Assembly (NCBI GenBank): GCA_027946365.1
Contig: JAPEUQ010000002.1
Coordinates: forward strand, 558,001 to 622,000
DNA: 64,000 bases
Direction: 5' to 3'
From: Kalmusia sp. IMI 367209
Taxonomy: Eukaryota > Ascomycota > Dothideomycetes > Pleosporales > Didymosphaeriaceae
The notes beneath the pieces are model-generated. The model did no database searches. It was not told the origin of the DNA and saw only the letters and a program-made list of their open reading frames with translations. The translations under genes and the position numbers were made by a program. Positions 31,197 to 41,848 of the stretch are shown piece by piece. How positions within the stretch are numbered: position 1 is the stretch's first letter; each line of letters begins with the position of its first letter.

Positions 31197-33176
31197 ATGT
31201 ATTCAGGGATTTTGCTCTTAACCGGTCTCTTGACGTCTACGGGTTTGGCCAAAAATGTCAAATTACCAACACCTCCTATGGGCTGGAACACTTACAACGC
31301 ATACAATTGCAATCCATCTGAACAAAAGGTCAAATTGAATGCTCAGGGCCTTGTCGACTTAGGGCTTAAGCAGCTCGGTTATACTATTGTCACGCCAGAT
31401 TGTGGTTGGAATGCTCGATCACGAGATAGCAGTCAAAAGCTGCAATGGAACACGACGCTATTTCCATCGGGTGGAAAAGCGCTCGGTGACTATTTGCATG
31501 GTCTAGGTCTGAAGTTTGGACTGTATTCGGGGGCTGGATATCTGCAGTGCGGTTCGACAGATATTCCTGGGTCGCTTGGTCAGTTTTCGATATCAACCCA
31601 TGGAAACATCATTGACCACAATATAGGCTATGAGGATATAGATGCACAGACCTTCGACTCTTGGGGCGGGGATGCTTTAAAGTGGGTATCTAACTGTTCG
31701 ACTAGTCAACGTTTCTCTAATGATTTTCAGGTATGATAATTGCTACGCGACATCTAAGACTACCATGGTGGACTCGGACTCAGCTGAAGCAAAGGCACCA
31801 ACGCGATTTCAAAAGATGGCCACAAGTCTAGAAAAAGTGAATAGGTCTTTCCAGTACTTCATATGCCAGTGGGGCATTGGAGAGGATGTAGGAGACTGGT
31901 AGAACTGACCCCGCCATATCATAGATTCGGGCATAATGCTAACAGAAGGCAGGGCGTCCAAAATTGTAAGCAACGGCCCGGTTACGACGTGAATATGTCC
32001 TTTTTGCGCACGAAGGCATTTTTCTTTACCTATAATTTTTATTTACCTAGATGAGGCATTGACAACAGCCCAGTCGGGGACTTTTTGACTTACGCTGACA
32101 TCGCACTTACATTTAGGGCAACTCATGGCGAATGAGCAATGATATATACAACGCATGGCGCAGTATATGGCGCATCACGAACCAAGTGGTACCTTATTGG
32201 AGGGATACCCGACCAGGCGCTTTCCCCGACATGGACATGTTGCTGTATGTTTACGGATCATTTTGTGAAAACTAGGCTAATCGATCCCAGCGTTGGGTTG
32301 AATGTGCTATCCGCTGAAGAGGAGCGCTTCCATTTCGGCATGTGGGCAATCAACAAGTCGCCACTAATGCTCGGCGGCATTCTTGACAGTAAGCTATCCA
32401 AAACCTCGCTCGCGATCATGTCGAACAAAGAGGTCATTGCCATAAACCAAGACTCCCTCGGAAAACAAGCGCAGCTCGTACGTCGATACACTGTGGAGGA
32501 ATGGGACATCTGGCTTGGAGACCTATCTGGCTCGCGGAAAGTCATCGGGATCGCGAATTGGAGAAACCAGCCCCAGAGCGTCACTGTAGACCTAGCCAGT
32601 CTAGGTATATCATCCGCCTCGGTGCGTGATGTGTGGGCTGCAAAAGATCTGGGGTCACTCTCCGGGATCCAGAACGTTAATCTGGCGGCGCATGAGTTGA
32701 GATTATGGGTTCTCTCCAATGTAGCTTCCGCAGGCGCCACAACTTCGACATACTATTCAGCTGCACCAGGCAAGCTGGCGGGCTCTGCATCTGTCACTAC
32801 ATGCTCTTCTGGTCAGTGCCTTCCTACAGGAAAGAAGGTTAGCAGTATCGGTCAAGGGGCCAGTGTCACCCTAAGCTCTATTAGCGCTAAAAAGAGCGGA
32901 ACGAAGACACTTGTCGGTGTTGATTTCATTAACTATGACTACGCATTCGCTACAGCCTGGGATTGGGGATCTAACACGAGAAATATGACGATCGCTGTCA
33001 ACGGGGGCTCGGCTAAGAGATGGGCCTTTCCCCTCTCCGGTGGCAACTGGTACGAGACGGGTAGACTGCTCATTGAAGTCGATGGATTGAAGGCTGGAAC
33101 ATCGAATCAGATTGTTTTCGGGAATGTGGGCTCTGCTTGGGCGCCTGATCTAGTTGGCATTGAAGTGTTTGATTAG
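31197..33176 (+). CDS. Secreted GH27 alpha-galactosidase with C-terminal carbohydrate-binding-like domain
   Basis: Five exons, join(31197..31681, 31731..31898, 31953..31965, 32117..32244, 32291..33176), give 559 residues. The signal peptide is MYSGILLLTGLLTSTGLA. The GH27 barrel begins LPTPPMGWNTYNAYNC. The nucleophile is D164 in KYDNCYA, split by intron 1; the acid/base is likely D262 in AFPDMDML. Continuity at the third exon needs a 13-nt micro-exon that bridges GEDVGDW to GNSWRMSND through WASKI. Its upstream intron has a clear GCTAAC branch motif. After the barrel and its beta-sandwich (to about residue 410) comes a CBM35-like domain (YYSAAPGKLAGSA to VGIEVFD). The enzyme would release terminal alpha-1,6-galactose from galacto-oligosaccharides and galactomannan outside the cell. 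Confidence 0.88.
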
Positions 33177-33275
33177 GCCAGAAATCTACTGATATCATCC
33201 TCGTCTCACATGACGAGATTCACTCCGCCGCTCGTCGCGCCCCTTTCGTTTCCTCGGTACATCACCTTCGGCGAG

Positions 33276-34919
33276 TCAGGGGAACTGCTCGAGCGGCAAT
33301 CCAATCTGCTCCGTGATATGTTCCAAGATAGCAATAATTTTCTCGTCTTCAAACCTCCTCCCAACCAGCTGTAGGCTGACAGGTAGACCGTGAAACTCTT
33401 CCGGGTCCCATAGATCGCGGTTCGCCTTATCATGCGCGCTGAGGGGTTTATCGTTTCCATACCACTGATCCACGTTGACATCGACCTTGCAAACAGGAAA
33501 CGCAACTCCAGGATAATCGAGAAGATTCCATTGCGATGTGTACCACCAGTACTTTGAGGTGTTGTGCTTGGGCGCTACGCCAGGACTCACGGGACAGAGG
33601 AGAGCATCGACACCCAACGTATTCCAGTGCAGTGCATACTCTTTACGATATGCCTCACGTTCCTCTAACCAGTACGTCAACTCGCCTACGCTAAGCTTCT
33701 TGACGCACTCGTTTTGAGTGATGATCCATTCAGAGAGAGGTCTCCATGGCTCACCAGAAGAATTGATCGCCTCGCCATCTGATTCGCCGCCATCCGTGAA
33801 ATAGAGCGATGCAATGATCGCCCAAGCTTCTTCATGCAAGTAGGGTTTGAAGTCGACGACTTCGATGCCTCTCTGTTGGAGGCGGTCTGCAACCGTTTTT
33901 AGAGCGCGTGTGATTGGTGGATGAGGTCGCACAATCTCGTCGTTCCAAAGAACGCCTATCCTCAGCGGCCGGTCCTTCGGGAGCTCGAATTCCCTCCAAG
34001 GAAACGGGATCAGCGCAGGTTCAGTCAGCCATGGTCGTGAATCTATGACTGTCTTCATGAATAATTTCAACCCGGACAATGAAGTTGACATAGGGCCCAA
34101 GACAGATTCAACAGTGTCAGCACCAGCCATAATGTACCCCCACCCATCAGTTGGTATCCGGAAAGCTGTTGGCTTGATACCGTAGACGCCGCAGTTTGCA
34201 GCCGGATTGCGTATCGAGCCCCCTACATCGGAGCCGATGCCAAGACATGAACCACGTAGAGCGAGTAAGGCTCCTTCCCCACCCGAGCTGCCACCCGAGG
34301 AGAGGTTGCTATTGTAAGGATTATTGGTGACACCATAAAGGTTTGAGTCCGTCTCCAAATGCATCATGGTCTGTGGTATTGTAGTTCGACAGTGGAAGAC
34401 GGCACCGGCTCTGCGTAGGATCTGTAAGATGTGTGCATCTTCTTTCGCGATGTTATCCCAATGGGAGACATAACCTGTGGTACAACGCAGACCTTCGAAC
34501 CCTACATGCTCCTTGACGCTGATCGGGAGGCCGTGAAGAGGCCCAATGGGTCGTTTGTGCTCTTGGAAGTATGCATCGAGTTCTCTGGCCCGATCAAGGG
34601 CCTGTGTGGGTAAAAGCTCGGTGAGGCAATTTACGAGCCCTTGTGCCACAGCAGCTCGCTGCAAAAATGCAGTCGTGACATCAACCGAAGAGAGCCTCCC
34701 AGTTGAGAGCAAGCTAAGTAGCTCGTCAGGCGGTAGATTGGTAATTGATATAACGTTAGGATCAAGGATTTCTAAGGGAATGGGCAGGACATTTCGTGGT
34801 AGCTTTGACGGTAGCTTCGGTGCTGGAGGAGAGAGGGCACTTATGCTCGAGTCACGCTCTGTCTGTGCTTCCTCGGCAATGTCTTGCCATGGTCGTTCCG
34901 AATTCGCTTTAGGAGGCAT
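33276..34919 (-). CDS. Fungal amidase (amidase-signature family, acetamidase-like)
   Basis: One intronless frame of 547 residues. The amidase-signature Ser-cisSer-Lys triad is visible: K136 in PISVKEHVG, cis-Ser 211 in SSGGSSGGEGALLAL and nucleophile S235 in GSDVGGSIRNP. The remainder matches the fungal acetamidase/general amidase branch (GYIMAGADTVESVLGPM, SKYWWYTSQWNLLDYPGV, HGLPVSLQLVGRR). No signal peptide is seen, so it is probably cytosolic. It would hydrolyse small carboxamides to acid and ammonia for nitrogen use; the precise substrate cannot be inferred. Its 3' end lies 99 bp from the convergent alpha-galactosidase gene. Confidence 0.9.
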   Translation of the reverse strand: MPPKANSERPWQDIAEEAQTERDSSISALSPPAPKLPSKLPRNVLPIPLEILDPNVISITNLPPDELLSLLSTGRLSSVDVTTAFLQRAAVAQGLVNCLTELLPTQALDRARELDAYFQEHKRPIGPLHGLPISVKEHVGFEGLRCTTGYVSHWDNIAKEDAHILQILRRAGAVFHCRTTIPQTMMHLETDSNLYGVTNNPYNSNLSSGGSSGGEGALLALRGSCLGIGSDVGGSIRNPAANCGVYGIKPTAFRIPTDGWGYIMAGADTVESVLGPMSTSLSGLKLFMKTVIDSRPWLTEPALIPFPWREFELPKDRPLRIGVLWNDEIVRPHPPITRALKTVADRLQQRGIEVVDFKPYLHEEAWAIIASLYFTDGGESDGEAINSSGEPWRPLSEWIITQNECVKKLSVGELTYWLEEREAYRKEYALHWNTLGVDALLCPVSPGVAPKHNTSKYWWYTSQWNLLDYPGVAFPVCKVDVNVDQWYGNDKPLSAHDKANRDLWDPEEFHGLPVSLQLVGRRFEDEKIIAILEHITEQIGLPLEQFP

Positions 34920-35453
34920 TTCCGCTAATAGGTGTCGAAGAAGGGGTGCAGTGCAGAATCTGGAGCATCACAAGTGTCGGCCGCCCGCGAGTTTTTAGAT
35001 GTACATTTTTCGCGGAGGCGGGAGAAGTCACTCCATCAGGTTAACAGTAAGCGTGTCTGAAGCGAGCACTGGGTAAGAGCAGGGAGGGGCGGGACACATG
35101 GCGGGCTAAGGAGTAGCTGCAGGAAAGGGTGCAGAGCCGTTGATTGGGCGGCGCGATGAGGCTGTCGAATACAGATTATGCTCATCGCGTTCGCTTTCGC
35201 TTGGAGCAGCTTGCGAGGAGCGCTACGCAGGCACGTGGCAGATGACGAGCCACAGCCATGACTAAGTGCACCAGCCACGTGGCGGCGGAGGCGAGGCTAG
35301 GATGCGAATCGCGTCGCGTCGAGAATTTCTCGAAGGAAAAATGAGTTCTTCCTTTCACTTCCTTTAACGCCTTATTCGTTGCTCTTCGTTCACTAGTGCT
35401 TTGGACGACACGGGCCTTCACTCGCTGGTCCCTTCTATCTAGGTAGACAACCA
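34920..35453. promoter_or_regulatory. Divergent intergenic region, amidase / DEAD-box helicase
   Basis: A 534-bp spacer separates two divergent starts and must hold both promoters. Frames here on the minus strand are open by composition only. No specific site was recognised. Confidence 0.4.
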
Positions 35454-37413
35454 ATGAAGTCGTTGTTTCTTCGCTGCTCGCCTCGATCGCGCCTACCTTC
35501 TCATTGTCTGCAGTGTCTTCTTCTGCCACGACCACAGCCCTCATTCTCAATCTCATCCGCCTTCCCAACACCCTCAACACCCTTAACTTTGCCCTCACAG
35601 TCTACTTACCACCAGATATCCACACTCTTCAACAAGATGCCTCCTCCGCCAAAACGTCGAGGCGGTGGGCGTGGTGGTCGTGGCGGTAAGCGACCTGGCT
35701 CAGCGCCCTACACCGTCCCCGCTGCACCTGTCCCCTCCGAAAGACGCGCCGCGAAAGAACAGTCGCTTGCAGACTCTCCCGCGCATTCTGCAGTTCCCAC
35801 TCCCGTTGCGACGGATGGCCAGAGGCCCTTCGCAGAAATGGAAGGCGTCTTGGACCAGGGGCTCCTGAAGGGAGTAGATGCGATGGGTTTCAAATACATG
35901 TCCCCTGTGCAGGAGAAGGTACTCACCGAGCTACCATCGCTATCCTCCGACTGTCTGGTGCAGGCCAAAACGGGCACAGGCAAGACTGCTGCGTTCCTGC
36001 TTCCCGCTATCCAGAATCTTCTCGCTGGCAACATGCCACCTCGCGGCGGCGTTGGCATCCTCGTCATCTGCCCCACGCGAGAGCTCGCTCTGCAAATCGC
36101 CAAGGAATGTCAGGATATCATGGCTCATCTGCCTGTGAGGATGGAGTGCCATACCGCCTTCGGTGGCACTCAACGTGCTTCAAGTCTAAAGAGATTTATC
36201 ACTGGTAAACCGACCGTGCTTGTCGCCACACCAGGTCGACTCGACGATATACTTGGCGAAGAAGAAGTCCGTGAGAAACTCAGCAATCTCAAGACGCTCG
36301 TCCTAGATGAAGCAGGTACGTAAGGCCCGGGTACAATCTGCATATTTCTTCGTTGAAAGATATAGGTTTCTATCTCTCTTGGCGAAGGCATCTACTGTAC
36401 CCATTCCTACCTTTCTTGACATCCACTGACTTTACGCCCGCTGCTTAGATCGTATGTTGGACCAAGGTTTTGCTCCGGCCATTCATAAGATTCTGAAACG
36501 ACTTCCCCCCAAGAGCGATGGTTGGCAAGGCATGTGCTTCTCTGCGACTCTCCCCGAACGCGTCAACGATGTCGTCAAGTGCGTGCTGTTCCCTGGCTAT
36601 ACCTACCTCTCAACAATCGATCCGAACGAAGCTCCAACAGTGGCACGTGTTCCACAGTTCTCAGTCACAGTACCCTCTATCAAGCAAACCTTTGCAACCC
36701 TAATAGCGGTGCTTGACAAGGAGTACAATGATAAGCCTGACGATTTCAAAGTCGTCGTCTTCGGCACCACAGCGAACGGGGTTGGTATGTTATATGACCT
36801 CTGCAAACTAGCCTTGCCCCAATTCAAAACCTTCGAGTTGCATAGCCGCATGAGTCAAAACGCGCGCACGCGTACGACCAATGAGTTTAAAGAAGCACCT
36901 CGCGGCATCCTAATCGCGTCTGACGTCGTCGGTCGTGGCATGGATTTCCCTAATGTCAGCTTGGTCATCCAACTAGGTCTTCCGATGAATACCGAGCAAT
37001 ATATTCATCGTGTTGGCCGCACAGCGCGCGCTGGAAGGGACGGACGAGCCATCATGATCCTCTTCTCTAACGAAAGTTTCTTTACCGCAACTAATCCCAG
37101 TTTACCCATAAAACCTTATCCAGTTGACATTGTAGCTGAATTGCCAAAGTACCAGCCTTTGGTCGACAAGTCATTCCCAAACGTTGACGAGACAGCCAAA
37201 GCTAAAGCATACCAAGCCTTCCTTGGTTACAACAAGACTTATCTCAAGAAGTTGAGGCTACAGCCGAAAGAGTTGGTACAAATTGCCAACGAATACGCAG
37301 CGGCGATGGGTTGTCCTGAACCACCGATGATAGAAAAGAAAGTCGTTGGCAAGATGGGTTTAAAGGGTGTCCCAGGGTTGAGGATTGGCTCCAGGGACAC
37401 TTATAAGGCTTGA
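35454..37413 (+). CDS. MSS116: Mitochondrial DEAD-box RNA helicase (Mss116-like)
   Basis: Two exons, join(35454..36315, 36449..37413), give 608 residues. The first 60 residues are Ser/Arg/Leu-rich without early acidic residues, a probable matrix-targeting signal. An RGG-like segment follows (KRRGGGRGGRGGKRPG). Helicase motifs occur in order: Q motif (GFKYMSPVQ), AKTGTGKT, PTRELALQ, ATPGR, DEAD, SATLP, RGMDFPNV and HRVGRTARAGR. The 133-nt intron interrupts the DEAD box itself (DEA/D). A helical C-terminal extension with FLGYNKTYLKKLRL is typical of the Mss116/CYT-19 group. These chaperones unwind mitochondrial RNA and help group I and II introns fold and splice. The mitochondrial address is inferred from the N-terminus and family. 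Confidence 0.88.
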
Positions 37414-38663
37414 TGGATTTTTGAAAGATGCAAGAAGGGACTGGAAAATCTCGGGAATCTAAATGTAGGAGTGTGGTTGGTATTTTGCGTAGCTGAGACC
37501 TTTACTAGGACATTCTCACACCCTTGGGGCCAGCTGAAAGATCAGCCCTGTCTCGACCGCTCTGTAGTTCTTGACGTTCTCTTTCGTAGGAACATGTTGC
37601 GAAGCAATCTTGCGCGCAGCGGCAAGATATTGGCGTTGTAACGCCCACCAAAGCGTTTAAGGGTCCTTAATAGAGCGGTGTCACGTAGTCGATCGTTGAA
37701 CAGCCTGCCGTTGCTGAGCAGTGCGTTTAACGAGGCGTTCAGCCACACAATAGCTACTATCCGATTTCGGTGCAACTGAAGGTTACTATGAAGCAAGGGA
37801 TTCTAGCAGACACTTCAATGTGAGGAACACATTGAAATTCTTGTTTTAGAGAAAAGCTCCAGACCATGTCATTCGCACTAAACAAGATTACTCCCTGTTC
37901 TGTCTGAGAGGAGCCCTATACCTTTTGTCCATTTCCTTACCATACTCTTCTTTTTCGACATCACGTGTCCTCACCAACACAAGATCAGATATTCTACAGC
38001 ATCTACCATTAGATAGCTACACAAGACAGCCACGTTTCTGCCCCTCCCACCGGTAATGCCGTTGAAGGCATACGTACGACAATTCCCTATTCAGCCGCAT
38101 TCAGTAGTACTGAGTCCTTAGTCAGGAGCACTGTGTATATCCCTTCTTCTGATCCGACTCGATCCGACTCACGTCCGCCAAGTGTCTCTACCTATCCATC
38201 GAAATACATGTCGACATGAACACCCGCGACCTTGGTCCCAGACCAATGCAAGCGGAGGCGATCACAATATGCGAGAGTCAGAGTGACAGTCTTGCATCCC
38301 AAAATATCAATTGATCACGAACATGATAACCCTAGATGGCGAGGATGGTATCCAGCTGTTGTGAGCAAGGGCATGGCGTCATGGTAGAGCTGCCTCTGTG
38401 CCATGCTGGTTGACGCCGCGATGCCTTCTTCAACCTAGACGATGTGATAGCAGTAACAATAGTCTCAGGAATCTGCACGGTTACATTCGTGACCGCTCAG
38501 TCGTTTCTTCACTACTAGACATCCAATCTCCCGGTCCTTCGTGATCGTATCCATAGTTTTATATAAAATGCTCATAGACCCAAGCTTTCATCCATCCATC
38601 GAGCAACTTACATTCGCTTCATCAGCTCCTTCGGCCATTCACTTACTCTTCGACACCGGAACC
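37414..38663. other. 1.25-kb intergenic region
   Basis: No supported gene. A minus-strand stretch at 37542-37796 is open in one frame and partly protein-like in another, but no start or splice signal ties it to a family. The final 150 bases carry a TATA-like TTTATATAAAA (38558-38568), about 100 bp before the next start. Confidence 0.4.
38558..38568 (+). promoter_or_regulatory. TATA-like box upstream of the secreted-protein gene
   Basis: TTTATATAAAA lies 96 bp upstream of the ATG at 38664, a reasonable distance for a TATA element with a short leader. This is seen only by sequence match. Confidence 0.4.
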
Positions 38664-40037
38664 ATGATTTCCCCCACTCTGCTGGCTGCTCTTGCAGCCG
38701 TGCCCGCCGTTTTGGCTCAGTCAACCTCGACCACTACCCTGACTGTCATCTCGACCGCAACACCGCCATGCAGCACCTCACAGGAAGCCTACCCCCTCGA
38801 ATCTGGTGCCGAGGTGTCCACCTGGTATAATACCATCACCAAGAGGAATACGCTCCGTCCTTCGACCTACCACAGCCAGAACACGGTGGTCATCACCTTC
38901 GATGCTACCACCATCACGAACGTGGTCACCGACACCGCGACCGTGACTTCGACGAGCACAGTCATTCCTCTCACGGTCACGGTCAGCCCTTCAGCCGGAT
39001 GGCTCCCGCTTCGCGCCGTGCAGGCCCCGTCTGCTACTGCCGTGCCTCGTATCAAGCGTCACCAGCTCGCGGCTCGCTCCTCGCTCTTCGATCTTTTCAA
39101 GCGCCAGGACGACAGCATCTGGGGATACATTGCGTCTCCCAACAACGGGACCGCCATCCCCGTACAAAAGAAGTACGACCACGCAATCTACTGCACCACC
39201 GAGATCACAGTCAACGAGACTGTCAACTTCTTCGTTACCGATCCGGAGATCACGAGCGTTCAACAGGCGACCGCAAGTGCCGTCTCGACTACCACCGTTT
39301 CGACAACTACGACTACAATCTCGTTTGCGCCAACGCCGACATTCTGGGCTGCTTGCCAGGCCAACAACGTTGGTACGTTTTCTAACGGGGTGTTGCAAGA
39401 GGATAGCTAACATAGAATAGTGAACCACATCGACTACGATCTCAACGGCAAGCCCATGTACTTCGACCGTATCTTCTTCCGCCGTCCTAGCCAAAACAAC
39501 ACAGACATCAACGAGATCGCCGTTGTTACAGCGAATGCTGTCGATTGCTGCATCAAGTGCCAGAGTGCTGTGAGTAAATTTAGATTTTACCTATGACCCC
39601 TTACCGTATAATATTCGGACAGCAGCTAATCTTAACCATGATTCCAGCCCGAGGGCTGCTCAGAAGCTTTCTTCGCCCCTGGCGACTCAAAGTGCCGTAT
39701 GCGCCTCAGGCAAGCTATCACGCCCATCTCGACCGGCCTGCCTTCCGGCTCTCCGACCGGCACTGCTACCGGTGCTGTCGCCACCGGTGGTGCGTCGGTG
39801 AACAACGTCTGCCCGCTGGGCTCGCTCACGGAGTACGTGGGAGAGATCCACGGGAAGGAGTCATTCCCCGAGGTGTATGCGCTTAGCTTCACGAACGGAC
39901 CCTGTGGTCGTTTGAGCGTGGACACGGTACCCCTAGATGGTGCCGACCCATTCAGTCCCTCCGGTGTCGATGTTTCTTTGACGCCTAACCCTACGGCGGT
40001 GGTCAAGAGGGGTGTAGTAGGCCTGCTTAGTGGTTAG
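38664..40037 (+). CDS. Secreted Ser/Thr-rich protein, unknown function
   Basis: Three exons, join(38664..39372, 39421..39569, 39648..40037), give 415 residues. The start is the ATG before a clear signal peptide (MISPTLLAALAAVPAVLAQS); a 41-codon upstream extension has no such signal. The N-terminal half is Thr/Ser/Val-rich with likely O-glycosylation tracts (TVTSTSTVIPLTVTV, AVSTTTVSTTTTT). A basic processing-like segment RSSLFDLFKRQDD follows near residue 150. The second half holds a Cys-containing region (DCCIKCQSAPEGCSEAFFAPGDSKCRM) resembling an apple/PAN-like fold as found in fungal wall proteins. No GPI signal or transmembrane segment is visible at the C-terminus. It is probably an extracellular or wall-associated protein; its role is unknown. 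Confidence 0.8.
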
Positions 40038-41848
40038 AGCACGGTTGGGCTGTGGTAGGCTCGAGTATGATTCTTTGTATTCCCTAGACGTAGAACTGGG
40101 GTCATTGTCTATTCTTTATTGCCCATGTCACTCTTTCAACTTCTGGGCGGGCTGGTTGTGGCGTTGATATGGTTTCACTGTAGAATTTTGTAGATCTCTT
40201 CGCGCCTCGCTCCTATTGAGAGGTGCACGAGATTTGCCAAATGCAACATCTTCTTTAAACAATTGACTCAGTGCAAAGGGTTCACATGACGAAGATGGAA
40301 TGTAAGGAGATGTGGAATGCTCATGGGACTCCACACGGCCAACGAGACCTCCTGATGGCTTAGCAATAGTCTTATTAGGTTGCGGGATAGGCATATCGTG
40401 AGCCTATCGGCTGAAGTGGTGATATGGTCGTGTAGGACCTGGCCGTGAATTGGCCCCGCACTCGTCTGGGTTCGACAGAAAGTACTTCAGTGAGAGTCAT
40501 GGATGCTCGGGATGTTGGAGACGGGTCAACAAATTCGAAGATGATGTCTTTGAAGCCGACAAAACAGGTAACGCAATGTGGGCGCTGGTTGGCGCATGTG
40601 ACGGCGCTAGATGGGTACGAGGATGCTCCCGATCGTCGTATTACCCCTCGCATGAACTAGATTGGCGCAGCGGTGCCGTGGGTACTAGGTCTCTGGCGGT
40701 ACTACATCTCTAGCACTCGCACTCGATCTTTTGGCAGCTGTCGGCAAGCGGGGTGCGTGTGAAGCTGCTCATCTCGGCTCGCCCAAGCTGTGAGCAGGTG
40801 AGCAGGAGACGACTAGGGCCAGTTCGAAGCCCACTTCCCGCTTCGGTCGCGATCACGATGAGGTGAAGCGATTGCCGACCGCGTCTGCGTTCATGCAGCG
40901 TCCGGCTGAAAGGCGTCCAAGGTGGAGCCATGCAGGCCGGGTGCGTGGAGGCGCTTGGTTGGTGGAGCTGATAGTGCAGCGGGGATGGGCCGTGTGTGGT
41001 GCCTGGCCGCAGTTTCAGCAGCGCCGTAGTTTGTGGCTCGATGCACGCGTCGATAGGCTGGGCGGTGTCTGTGAATGGGCGAGCGGGTCAGCGACGGGTT
41101 GTCATCGCGCCTCTTTGGGGAGCGCGGTGCTCCCAACAGCGCTCCGGCCGTGGCCAGCCAGTCAGTGCCGTGCGTCTAGCCCTCCAGCCCAGGCTAGTCC
41201 CGGCGCGGTTGGCCCCGGGGGATGTGCACTCGACGCGTCTAATTGGGCTGGCTCCCTTGCGCCTTCCTTGCGTTTCCCGCCAAGGCAAGAGCACCTTTGT
41301 TCCAAGTTCCCTCGCGTCTCGCCCGCACCACCCACGCAACCCACGCTCTCACCCCGACGCCGACCCTTCTGCCTCTTTCTTGTACCTTTCCATTCTCTTC
41401 GCGTCCTCCCTCGTCCGCACCCGTACGCTGTCTTCTCTGATACTATCGCCGCCGTTGTGCTGCCCACCCACTACCTGTGTCGATCGTGCATTTCGTCACC
41501 GTTGCCTGTTAGCGCCGCCGAAGCGAGCGCTCCGCTGCCTCATTCAGGCGCCGCACTGGTAAGATGGCAGCCCACGCCCGAGCACCTCCTTTCTAATGCC
41601 CACCGCCAGCAACACCGCGCCAGCGCGCCTCAACGTCTTCTCGCCGGACCCTTGACCGCGTGCTCCCTGGCTGTTTTGTCCACGTAGTCTCGGCCGCCGT
41701 CACCGCAATCTCCCACAACACAGCTGCCCGCCGGCCGTTCCCCGTAGCCCCAACGGACCCAATCTGAAAAACTTCACGCGATTTCACGCGTCATAGCGCT
41801 CGAGAAGCATATACAAGCCTAGAACTGGCCCGTAGAGCCGTGTTTGCC
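40038..41848. other. 1.8-kb region upstream of the forkhead gene, with a C-rich leader
   Basis: 40038-40860 shows nothing recognisable. From about 41270 to 41760 the + strand is strongly C- and pyrimidine-rich, the composition of a long promoter or 5' leader in filamentous fungi. A 274-codon frame at 40863-41687 is open for that reason and has no protein-like pattern. A long regulated leader is plausible for a transcription-factor gene. Confidence 0.45.

Noticed and set aside
31737..32139. Interpretation of the alpha-galactosidase as a pseudogene split in two
   Set aside because: In-phase introns plus a 13-nt micro-exon restore a complete GH27 enzyme, so no frameshift is needed.
35182..35598. 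138-codon minus-strand frame overlapping the helicase 5' end
   Set aside because: Antisense shadow of the helicase presequence region and GC-rich promoter.
37542..37796. Minus-strand open stretch with partly protein-like sequence in two frames
   Set aside because: No start codon, family or splice model could be assigned; kept only as a note in the intergenic entry.
40863..41687. 274-codon plus-strand open frame
   Set aside because: Low-complexity, stop-poor only because of C-rich leader composition; no protein-like pattern, and it ends just before the forkhead start.
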